Positions 34,342 to 41,315 of a DNA stretch of 64,000 bases are shown piece after piece. Where the stretch lies: contig NZ_CP127295.1 of the NCBI RefSeq assembly GCF_030285665.1, positions 10,747,245 through 10,811,244 of the forward strand, read 5' to 3'. The position numbers and the translations under genes are program-made. This stretch comes from Amycolatopsis mongoliensis (GTDB lineage Bacteria; Actinomycetota; Actinomycetes; Mycobacteriales; Pseudonocardiaceae). Within the stretch, counting starts at the first letter, position 1. Every line of letters begins with the position of its first letter. The notes under the pieces were generated by a model. That model worked only from the letters and a program-made list of their open reading frames with translations, was not told the origin of the DNA and did no database searches.

Positions 34342-35247
34342 TCAGGCGGCTGCGCGCAGGTGCGGGCGCTGGGCGGCGAGCATGCGCTGGGTGAACGGCG
34401 ACTGCTTCGACGCCAGCGTGATCGCGATCGGCGCGTCGGTCGGGGCCGGCGCGCGCAGGCCCATCCGGGCGGTGGACGGGCCGTGGGGCGCCACGGTCAC
34501 GCCCGAGTAGCCGATCGAGAACCGCGGCCCGGCCGCGCCGGGCTGGTGCTGCGCGACGGCGATCGCCGTCCACCGCCCCGCGGGCACGCCGTGGATGGTC
34601 AGCTCACCGGAGCTCATGTTGGCCATGCCGCCGAAGGCGACCGGGCCGCACTGCGGCACCGTGTCGGCGAAGAGCCCGACGAGGGTGTCCGCGGGCGCGG
34701 AGCCGCGCGGCATGTCCAGCTGCATCGACAGCACGCCGGTGCCGTTCTGCAGGGAGGCGCAGCTGCGGCCGGCCGCGCGCAGCGTGCGCAGCGGCGGAAG
34801 CCGCTGGAACGTCGGCGAGATCGCCACGAGCAGCTCGGCGACCTGCGGTTCCCGGTACTGCGTCGGCGTCATCCCGACCGCGCGCGAGAACCGGCTGGTG
34901 AACGTGCCGACGCTGCTGTAGCCGACACTGCACACGATGTCGGAGACGTTCAGCGACGTCGTCAGCAGCAGCCGCTTCGCCTCGAACAGGCGCACGGCGG
35001 TGAGGAACCGGCCGGGTGTCACCCCGGTGGCGTCGGCGAACATCCGGGAGAAGTGGAACCGGCTGACGAACACCTCGGACGCCAGCTCCGCGAGCGTGAT
35101 CGGCTCGAAGTACCGCTCCTGGATCGACGAGATCGCCTGCAGCACGGCGGGCCGGACCGACTTCTCGACCCGCTCGAGGGCAGGCACCCGGGGCGGATCG
35201 TCGAACTCGCTGTCGTATCCGACAGCCGCAATAGACCGCAACATCAT
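34342..35247 (-). CDS. AraC-family transcriptional regulator (copy 1)
   Basis: A 301-residue regulator with the DNA-binding domain at the N-terminal end. Two helix-turn-helix units cover about residues 35-125 (ITLAELASEVFVSRFHFSRM, then SDIVCSVGYSSVGTFTSRF, ending VGMTPTQYR). The C-terminal half is a sensory-type domain with PAGRWTAIAVAQHQ. ATG 35247 has GAGG 8 nt upstream. It precedes the enediyne genes on the same strand and diverges from the SARP gene. A paralogue is at 45340-46089; both have the inverted (HTH-first) layout. Likely regulates the enediyne and/or peptide genes. Confidence 0.88.
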   Translation of the reverse strand: MMLRSIAAVGYDSEFDDPPRVPALERVEKSVRPAVLQAISSIQERYFEPITLAELASEVFVSRFHFSRMFADATGVTPGRFLTAVRLFEAKRLLLTTSLNVSDIVCSVGYSSVGTFTSRFSRAVGMTPTQYREPQVAELLVAISPTFQRLPPLRTLRAAGRSCASLQNGTGVLSMQLDMPRGSAPADTLVGLFADTVPQCGPVAFGGMANMSSGELTIHGVPAGRWTAIAVAQHQPGAAGPRFSIGYSGVTVAPHGPSTARMGLRAPAPTDAPIAITLASKQSPFTQRMLAAQRPHLRAAA

Positions 35248-35732
35248 CCGTCCAACCTCGAATTCCCCTGATGGCAGTTCTCCTGCTGCCAGGGAAGACG
35301 CCGGGCCTTGCAGGACGATCGACGAGCGATGGAGGGATCCCGGGCGAAACGCACCCGATCGGGCCACCCCGTCGCGGCCACGGGCGATCCACACCGGACA
35401 GTCCATGCGAAACGCACGGCGACGGCGTGCCGGACACCCGCCCACGTGATCCGCGGCGGTCCCGCCGCGCCCCCGCCTGGTCCGTTCCAGCGACGCCGCC
35501 GGGCGCTCAGGCCCAGGTTGGGCCGGATGGCGGACCATGCGGAACGCACGAAGCGAACCTGCGGAACGCACGGGGCCACGGGGCAAACGCACGTTGACTC
35601 TGGTGGGCGACTCACTGGTCGCCGGAGGGACGCTCTGTCACATTCGGATAGAAGCCCGGAGTCGGCCGTCCCCCGACCCGCGCGGCACGACTGGGGAGCG
35701 CGAGGACGCATTGATGACGCTGGAGGCCTGCC
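35248..35732. promoter_or_regulatory. Divergent promoter region with RAACGCAY box array
   Basis: The 485-bp gap between the AraC and SARP genes contains five RAACGCAY boxes on the plus strand (core AACGCA at 35348, 35411, 35543, 35565 and 35586). The last three are 22 and 21 bp apart, and the first two 63 bp apart. Directly repeated boxes at 11 or 22 bp are how SARP regulators usually bind. A TAGAAG hexamer at 35649 is a possible -10 for the SARP gene, 63 nt from the last box; TTGACT occurs at 35594. No coding region is seen. Confidence 0.55.
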
Positions 35733-36539
35733 ATGTACTCCGAACTGCCGCCCACGGAAGCGCCGGACGACGGTGGCGTGACGTTCACCGTCCTGGGCCC
35801 GCTGGAAGTGCTGCGTGCCGGGGTGGATTACGCGCCGACCACGCCGAAGGTCCTGCAGCTGCTCGCCGTGCTGGTGATGCGCCCGGGCAAGATGGTACAC
35901 ATCGACACCCTCATCCGGGAGCTGTGGTCGGACAACCCACCCCGGACGGTGCGGACGACGCTGCACACCTACGTCTACCACCTGCGCCGGTGCATCGACC
36001 AGAACCGGCTGGCCGCCGACGGTGAGAAGATGCTGTCCACCAGGCAGTCCGGCTACACCTTCGCCATCGATCCGTCCCAAGTGGACACCTATCGGTTCGT
36101 CCGGCTGCAGCAGCGGGGCCACGAGCTCCAGGACGCCGGCGACCACGCCGCGGCCGCCGACGCCTACCGCGCGGCGCTCGACCTCTGGTCCGGGCCGCCG
36201 CTCGCGAACGTCCACTGTGGACCCGTTTTGTCCGCCTACCGCACCGAGCTGCTGGAACAGCGCCGCAGCGTCCTGCACCTGCGGATCGAAGCCGAGATCA
36301 CCAGCGGCAAGCACCGCGAGTTGATCGGCGAGCTGCGCTCGCTGGCCACCGGCAGCCCGCTCGACGAAGCCCTGCACGGCCAGCTGATGCGCGTGCTCGG
36401 CCGCAGCGGGCGGCGCTCCGACGCGATGGCCGTCTACCGCAGGCTCCGGTCGCGGCTGGCCGGCGAACTGGGCGTCGAACCGTGTGACGACCTGCAGGTG
36501 CTGCTCCGCGAGCTGATCTCCGAAGGGGACCACCGCTGA
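35733..36539 (+). CDS. SARP-family transcriptional activator
   Basis: A 268-residue Streptomyces antibiotic regulatory protein. The OmpR-type winged helix covers roughly residues 15-105 (FTVLGPLEVLRAG, then TTLHTYVYHLRR), followed by a bacterial transcriptional activation domain to the end (YRAALDLWSGPPLANV, AMAVYRRLRSRLAGELG). There is no ATPase or TPR part, so this is the small type. SARPs activate pathway genes by binding direct heptameric repeats near the -35 region. The boxes upstream of its own gene may be such sites. It is followed 67 bp later by an HxlR-type regulator. Confidence 0.93.
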   Translation: MYSELPPTEAPDDGGVTFTVLGPLEVLRAGVDYAPTTPKVLQLLAVLVMRPGKMVHIDTLIRELWSDNPPRTVRTTLHTYVYHLRRCIDQNRLAADGEKMLSTRQSGYTFAIDPSQVDTYRFVRLQQRGHELQDAGDHAAAADAYRAALDLWSGPPLANVHCGPVLSAYRTELLEQRRSVLHLRIEAEITSGKHRELIGELRSLATGSPLDEALHGQLMRVLGRSGRRSDAMAVYRRLRSRLAGELGVEPCDDLQVLLRELISEGDHR

Positions 36540-36606
36540 TCGACCGCTTCCCCGGTTCCGGCCGCAAACTCATCGCCCCGCCCGAGAAAGAATTGAGGAA
36601 AGTCCG

Positions 36607-37305
36607 ATGCCCGCTCCCATCACCCGCGCCTATGGCCAGTTCTGCGGCCTCGCCCGCGCTCTCGAGATCATCGGCGAGCGCTGGTCACTGCTGATCGTCC
36701 GTGACCTGGTACTCGGCCCGAAGCGCTACGACGAGCTGCAGGCCGGCCTGCCCAAGATCCCGCCATCCATCCTGTCGGCCCGGCTCAACGAGCTCGAGGC
36801 GACCGGCGTGCTCCGCCGTCGCGTCCGTGCCGAGCTCGACGCGGGCCTGATCTACGAGCTGACCCAGTACGGCAGCGAGCTCGACCACATCCTGCTCGAC
36901 CTCGGGCTGTGGGGCGCCCGTTCGCTGCACCAGCCGGGCCCGGACGACGTGTTCACCCTGGACTCGGCGATCCTCTCGCTGTACACGACGTTCCGCGCCG
37001 AGGTGGCCGAGGGCGTGCAGATCACCTACGAAATCCGGTACGACGACCGGATGATCGTCCACGCACTGATCGAGGACGGCGCGGTCAAGGTCGGCGAAGG
37101 CCGCTTCGCCGGCGCGGACCTGGTGGTCAAGGCCACGAGCGGCGCGGCGATGCTGGACCTGATGAGCGGGCAGGTGTCCGCGGCGGAAGCGGTCCGCACC
37201 GGCAAGCTGGCGATCGAGGGTGACCTGGCCGACCTCGAGCTGATGGTCCGCCTGTTCCACGTCCCGGCGGCCCCGGAACCCCCCTCGGGCATCGTGGTCC
37301 GCTGA
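36607..37305 (+). CDS. HxlR-like winged-helix regulator with SCP2-like tail (copy 1)
   Basis: A 232-residue regulator. The N-terminal HxlR winged helix (residues 1-100) contains FCGLARALEIIGERWSLLIV and PPSILSARLNELEATGVLRR. The C-terminal part (about 125-225) has a sterol-carrier-like fold pattern including LMSGQVSAAEAVRTGKLAIE, a likely ligand-sensing pocket. RBS GAGGAAAG lies close before ATG 36607. The protein is closely similar throughout to 52475-53170, and the two flank the TOMM/regulatory block. It ends at a perfect palindrome. Confidence 0.88.
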   Translation: MPAPITRAYGQFCGLARALEIIGERWSLLIVRDLVLGPKRYDELQAGLPKIPPSILSARLNELEATGVLRRRVRAELDAGLIYELTQYGSELDHILLDLGLWGARSLHQPGPDDVFTLDSAILSLYTTFRAEVAEGVQITYEIRYDDRMIVHALIEDGAVKVGEGRFAGADLVVKATSGAAMLDLMSGQVSAAEAVRTGKLAIEGDLADLELMVRLFHVPAAPEPPSGIVVR

Positions 37306-37307
37306 CC

Positions 37308-37355
37308 GGTCGTGAGTGAGAAACAGGGTGGGAACCCTGTTTCTCACTCACGACC
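37308..37355. terminator. Perfect 22-bp palindrome between convergent genes
   Basis: Arms 37308-37329 and 37334-37355 (GGTCGTGAGTGAGAAACAGG... and its exact complement) with a 4-nt loop. It follows the HxlR stop by 2 bp, and the stop codon and last codons of the convergent sigma factor gene lie inside the right arm. It acts as a shared terminator. Confidence 0.9.
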
Positions 37356-38615
37356 TCGGTGGTGCATGGGTTCCGTTCCCGGCGCGATCCGGCCCGCCCG
37401 GTTCATCAGGTACCGCCGCTCGGGCAGGCTCGCCGTCCGCCGCGCGGCCCGCAGGTAGTGCTCGCGCGCGCCCGGCAGGTCGCCCGCCAGCTCCAGCAGG
37501 TGCGCGCGGACCGCATCCAGCCGGCGGCCGACGTCGAGCTTCGCGTCGACCGTGTCCAGCAGCTCCAGCCCGCGGGCCGGGCCCGAGGCCTGGGCCACCG
37601 CCACCGCGTGGTTGATCGTGACGACCGGGCTCGGCATCAGTGCCCGCAGCACGTGGTACAGCTCGACGATCTGCGGCCAGTCGGTCTCTTCCGTGCTCGG
37701 CGCGGTGGCGTGCAGGGCCGCGATGGCCGCCTGGACCTGGTACGGCCCGAGCGCCGCGTGGCCCAGCGTCGCGTCCACCAGCGCCTCGCCCTCGGCGATC
37801 ATCGCCGCGTCCCAGCGGCCGCGGTCCTGGTCCTGCAGCGGCACCAGCTCGCCGTCCGGCCCCGTGCGTGCCGCGCGGCGGGCGTCGGTCAGGAGCATCA
37901 GCGCCAGCAGGCCCGCGACCTCGCCCTCCCCCGGGGTGAGCGCGTGCACCGCGCGGGTCAGCCGGATGGCCTCCGTGGCCAGTTCGGCGCGCACGAGGTT
38001 CTCCCCCGACGTCGCCGCGTACCCCTCGTTGAAGATCAGGTACAGCACCTGCAGGACGACGCTCAGCCGGTCCCCGAAGTCGTCCGGCGAGGGCTCGCTG
38101 AACGTCGACCCCGCGGCGGCGATGCTCTCCTTGGCGCGGGTGATGCGCCGCGTCATCGTCGCCTCGGGCACCAGGAACGCGCTCGCGATCTGCGCCGTGG
38201 TGAGGCCGCCGACCGCGCGCAGCGTCAGCGCGACCTGCGAAGGCGGCGACACCGCGGGGTGGCAGCACAAGAACAGCAGCTTCAGCGTGTCGTCCTCGCC
38301 GGCGGGCTGCTCCTCGCCGGGACCGGGGACGACCGCGGAGCTCGCCGGCTCCCGCACGGCGACCGACTCCTCGCGCCGCCGCCGCGCGCTCTCGCTGCGC
38401 CAGTGGTCGGTCAGCCGCCGGGTGGCGACCGTGACCAGCCAGCTGCGCGGGTTGCCCGGGACGCCTTCGGCCGGCCACTGCTCGCTCGCCGCCAGCAGGG
38501 CCTCCTGGACGGCGTCCTCGCACGCGTCGAACTGGCCGTACCGGCGCACCAGCACGCCCAGCACCTGCGGGGCCAGCGGGCGCAGGAGCTCGGCGACCGG
38601 GGCGGAGGCGGTCAC
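37344..38615 (-). CDS. ECF sigma factor of the ECF42/SigJ-like type
   Basis: A 423-residue extracytoplasmic-function sigma factor. Sigma region 2 lies at about residues 10-80 (DACEDAVQEALLAA, PRSWLVTVATRRL) and region 4 at 125-190 (GLTTAQIASAFLVPEATMTRR). A long C-terminal extension (YLIFNEGYAA, then TPR-like helices to the end) is the hallmark of ECF42. These have no anti-sigma factor; the extension is regulatory, and the partner is a YCII (DGPF) protein, encoded immediately upstream. Start GTG 38615, 1 bp after the YCII stop. Probably unrelated to the neighbouring pathway genes. Confidence 0.92.
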   Translation of the reverse strand: MTASAPVAELLRPLAPQVLGVLVRRYGQFDACEDAVQEALLAASEQWPAEGVPGNPRSWLVTVATRRLTDHWRSESARRRREESVAVREPASSAVVPGPGEEQPAGEDDTLKLLFLCCHPAVSPPSQVALTLRAVGGLTTAQIASAFLVPEATMTRRITRAKESIAAAGSTFSEPSPDDFGDRLSVVLQVLYLIFNEGYAATSGENLVRAELATEAIRLTRAVHALTPGEGEVAGLLALMLLTDARRAARTGPDGELVPLQDQDRGRWDAAMIAEGEALVDATLGHAALGPYQVQAAIAALHATAPSTEETDWPQIVELYHVLRALMPSPVVTINHAVAVAQASGPARGLELLDTVDAKLDVGRRLDAVRAHLLELAGDLPGAREHYLRAARRTASLPERRYLMNRAGRIAPGTEPMHHRGRE

Positions 38616-38616
38616 C

Positions 38617-39000
38617 TCACGAACCGGGGATCTCGGATTCGGCGTCGGCGAAGAAGACGATCTCGCGTACCTCGACGGCCAGGCCGTCGATGGCGGCGTC
38701 CGGGATCATCGCGGCGAGCTCGACGGCGCGCTCCTTGCTCGCGCAGTCCACGAGGTAGTAGCCGGCCAGGAACTCCTTCGACTCCAGGAACGGGCCGTCG
38801 GTGACCGCCGGCAGTCCCCCGCGCACCCGCACGACGGTGCTGTCGGCGACCGGCGCGAGCGCCTGAGTGCCGATCATCTCGCCGGACTCCCTGATCGTGC
38901 GGATGAAGTCCTGGTGCCCGCTCATGATGGCGTCCATGTCCTGCTGGGACAGGCTCGCCATCACGTCGGGGTTCAGGTACATCGCCAGCAGGTACTTCAC
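38617..39000 (-). CDS. YCII/DGPF domain protein, ECF42 partner
   Basis: A 127-residue YCII-related protein with the conserved TDGPFLESKEFLAGYYLVD segment near residue 68 that gives DGPF proteins their name. Start GTG 39000 has GGGAG 7 nt upstream, and the gene is coupled to the sigma factor with a 1-bp gap. DGPF proteins are consistently linked to ECF42 sigma factors and are thought to help regulate them; the mechanism is unknown. Confidence 0.9.
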   Translation of the reverse strand: MKYLLAMYLNPDVMASLSQQDMDAIMSGHQDFIRTIRESGEMIGTQALAPVADSTVVRVRGGLPAVTDGPFLESKEFLAGYYLVDCASKERAVELAAMIPDAAIDGLAVEVREIVFFADAESEIPGS

Positions 39001-39154
39001 GCCCGCGCTCCCATCGTCGGTGGCACGAACATAGCCGACCGCGCACCGCCGGGGGGCGCCACGTCGCAAGCGCGGAGTGGAGCCGCCGCGGGCCCGCCTG
39101 CCAGCCTGGACCCCCGGGCAGTCCCGGTTACCCGGACCCAGGAGGTTGGCACCG

Positions 39155-39823
39155 ATGGCCGACGTGTTCACGGACCTGCAGACCGAGACCGAGGCGCTGG
39201 CCGAGCTGGCCGAGCGCCACGGGCGCGGCCCGGGCCCCGGCCCCGACCTCACCGGGCACTTCGCCCGGCTGACGTCGACCGCGCGGCTGGTCCGGCTCAG
39301 CGCCGAGAACCCGGGCGCCTTCGGCGTCACCCCGCAGATCTCCTACGACTCGCTCGACGAGGCGATCGTGACCTGGCTGATCGAGCAGCGGAAGGCCAAC
39401 ACCCTGCTCGCCTCGGCCCCCGCGAAGCCGGAGCTGCCGTGGAGCGACGGCCCGCTGCGCCCGTCGGTGCTCGCCGCGGCCGCGCTGACCGAGCTGTTCG
39501 CCTGCGGCCAGGACATCGCCGACGCGCTCGGCGTCCGCCCCCGGCGCGACGACGCGATCGGGCACGTCGCCTACTACGGCGTCCGGACCAGGGACCGCGC
39601 CTACCGGCGGCACCAGCGGACGCCGCCCGGGCCGTTCCGGTTCGAGCTGCGGGCGCCGTCGGGGACGCGGTGGGACTTCGGGCCCGAAGAGGCCGCCGAC
39701 CGCGTCGCCGGGCCCGCCGAGGACTTCTGCCTGCTGGTGACCGGCCGCCGCCTCGCGGAGGACCTGGCGCTGACGTTCAGCGGTGGGCACACCGCCGAAT
39801 GGCTGGAACTGCTGGAGAACTGA
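39155..39823 (+). CDS. TIGR03084-type DinB-fold protein (paralogue)
   Basis: A 222-residue member of the same group as 23149-23946, sharing LFACGQDIADALGVRPRRDD, FGPEEAADRVAGPAEDFCLLVT and a similar C-terminal sequence. It is shorter and lacks the WAVRHQIAHL metal-site helix: its N-terminus starts with PDLTGHFARL instead. It may thus have lost metal binding. ATG 39155 has GGAGG 9 nt upstream. It is convergent with the YrdC-type gene, 6 bp apart. No role is assigned. Confidence 0.75.
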   Translation: MADVFTDLQTETEALAELAERHGRGPGPGPDLTGHFARLTSTARLVRLSAENPGAFGVTPQISYDSLDEAIVTWLIEQRKANTLLASAPAKPELPWSDGPLRPSVLAAAALTELFACGQDIADALGVRPRRDDAIGHVAYYGVRTRDRAYRRHQRTPPGPFRFELRAPSGTRWDFGPEEAADRVAGPAEDFCLLVTGRRLAEDLALTFSGGHTAEWLELLEN

Positions 39824-39829
39824 CCGGCG

Positions 39830-40450
39830 TCACTCGAACGGCGCAGGATCGCCCGCGCCGACCCGCAGGATCTCCGGTTCGCCGGAGGAGAAGTCGACGA
39901 CGGTCGTCGGCTCGACCCCGCAGTCGCCGGAGTCCAGCACCGCGTCGAGCTGGTGGTCCAGCTCCTCCTTGATCTCCCAGCCCTGCGTCATCGGCTCGTC
40001 CTCGCCCGGCAGCAGCAGCGTGCTCGACAGCAGCGGCTCGCCCAGCTCGGCCAGCAGCGCCTGGGTGACGCGGTGGTCGGGGATGCGCACGCCGACCGTC
40101 TTCTTCTTCTCGTGCATCAGCCGCCGCGGCACCTCCTTGGTGGCGGGCAGGATGAACGTGTAGCTGCCGGGCGTGGCCGCCTTGATCGCGCGGAACACCG
40201 CGTTGTCGATGTGGACGAACCGGCCCAGCTGGGCGAAGTCCTGGCACACCAGCGTGAAGTGGTGCCGGTGGTCCAGCTTGCGGATGGTCCGGATCCGGTC
40301 GAGCCCGTCGCGGTTGCCCGGCCGGCACCCGAGCGCGAAGCACGAGTCGGTCGGGTAGGCGATCAGCCCGTCGGCGCGGAGGATCTCGACGATCTGGCCC
40401 AGCGACCGGCGCTGCGGGTTCTCCGGGTGCAGGTCGAAATAACGTGCCAT
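39830..40450 (-). CDS. YrdC/Sua5-family threonylcarbamoyl-AMP synthase-like protein
   Basis: A 206-residue YrdC-domain protein. The family pattern LGQIVEILRADGLIAYPTDSCFALG near residue 17, KLDHRHHFTLVC and PGSYTFILPATKEVP near 93 are all present. The YciO-like branch (with lysine-rich HEKKKTVGVRIPDH) is the closest match; canonical members make threonylcarbamoyl-AMP for tRNA t6A, but YciO proteins have a weaker or different activity. No C-terminal Sua5 domain. Housekeeping in appearance and not clearly part of either pathway. Confidence 0.88.
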   Translation of the reverse strand: MARYFDLHPENPQRRSLGQIVEILRADGLIAYPTDSCFALGCRPGNRDGLDRIRTIRKLDHRHHFTLVCQDFAQLGRFVHIDNAVFRAIKAATPGSYTFILPATKEVPRRLMHEKKKTVGVRIPDHRVTQALLAELGEPLLSSTLLLPGEDEPMTQGWEIKEELDHQLDAVLDSGDCGVEPTTVVDFSSGEPEILRVGAGDPAPFE

Positions 40451-40627
40451 GACCGCAGAGCCTAGGGTCCGGGCCGCCGGCGGGCACGGCGGCGGGGGTC
40501 CAGGGGGGCGCGTCCCGGTCGCCACCGCCCGCGCGTCTCCCAGCTTGCGGTTCCCGGCCCGAACGCTGGGCCGGCCCGGGCCCCCGCGCGACACTCCGAA
40601 CGGGGACCACACCAGGGAGGGCGTGCC

Positions 40628-41140
40628 ATGACGAAGCTGACCGTGCCGGAGCTGGACCGGCCCCGGGGCGTCACCGCGGCGAAGTACCTGTTCGAGGGCC
40701 CGCAGGGCCGGATTTCGCTGGCCGACCTCTTCGACGGACGCCCGCGGCTCGCGGTGCACCACGCGATGGCCGACCACAGCGGCCCCTTCGATGTCGTGCC
40801 GGTCGCGGACATCGCCGCCGCGCTGCACGACCCGGACCTGCGGCTGGTGCTGGTCTCCCGCGCCCCCTACGCCAAGCTCGAGCGGTATCGGCGGCACTTC
40901 GGCCGGGACCTGCGCACCTACTCGGCGGGCCGCGCGTTCACCGCCGACTTCCCGGCCGCCCGGCGCCTTTCCGAAGCGGCGGGCGCCGAATTCTTCGACG
41001 ACGACGAAGCGGGGCTCAGCTTCTTCGGGCAGGACCGCGGTTCGGTGCTGCACACCGGGTCGGTCGCCTTGTCCCGGCTGGACTTCCTGGGCTTGCTCGG
41101 CGTCCCGGACCGCCTGCGCCCCGGCACCGGCCGCCGCTGA
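40628..41140 (+). CDS. DUF899-like thioredoxin-fold protein
   Basis: A 170-residue protein of the DUF899 family, a thioredoxin-like group without the catalytic CxxC. Visible features are GRISLADLFDGRPRLAVHH near residue 30, and YAKLERYRRHFGRDLRTYS near 80. ATG 40628 follows a GGAGGG. Function unknown; members are sometimes linked to detoxification. It stands alone upstream of the sensor kinase, 175 bp away. Confidence 0.75.
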   Translation: MTKLTVPELDRPRGVTAAKYLFEGPQGRISLADLFDGRPRLAVHHAMADHSGPFDVVPVADIAAALHDPDLRLVLVSRAPYAKLERYRRHFGRDLRTYSAGRAFTADFPAARRLSEAAGAEFFDDDEAGLSFFGQDRGSVLHTGSVALSRLDFLGLLGVPDRLRPGTGRR

Positions 41141-41315
41141 GCGCGGCGTACTCCCAGGTCCCGTGCTGTCGTCCCGGGCAACTCGCGCCCGTTCGCCACG
41201 TCTTTCCGGTGCGGGGAAACGGCCCTCGCGTGAGCTACGATCGATCGGCAGCAGCACGCCCTGGCCGCGCCCTGTGGAGCGCCCGGCCATCGCCGAGACC
41301 CCGGGGGTTCCACTG

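Noticed and set aside
35594..35654. A firm -35/-10 promoter for the SARP gene (TTGACT and TAGAAG)
   Set aside because: The two hexamers are about 50 bp apart, too far to be one promoter, so only the -10-like hexamer is offered as a possibility.
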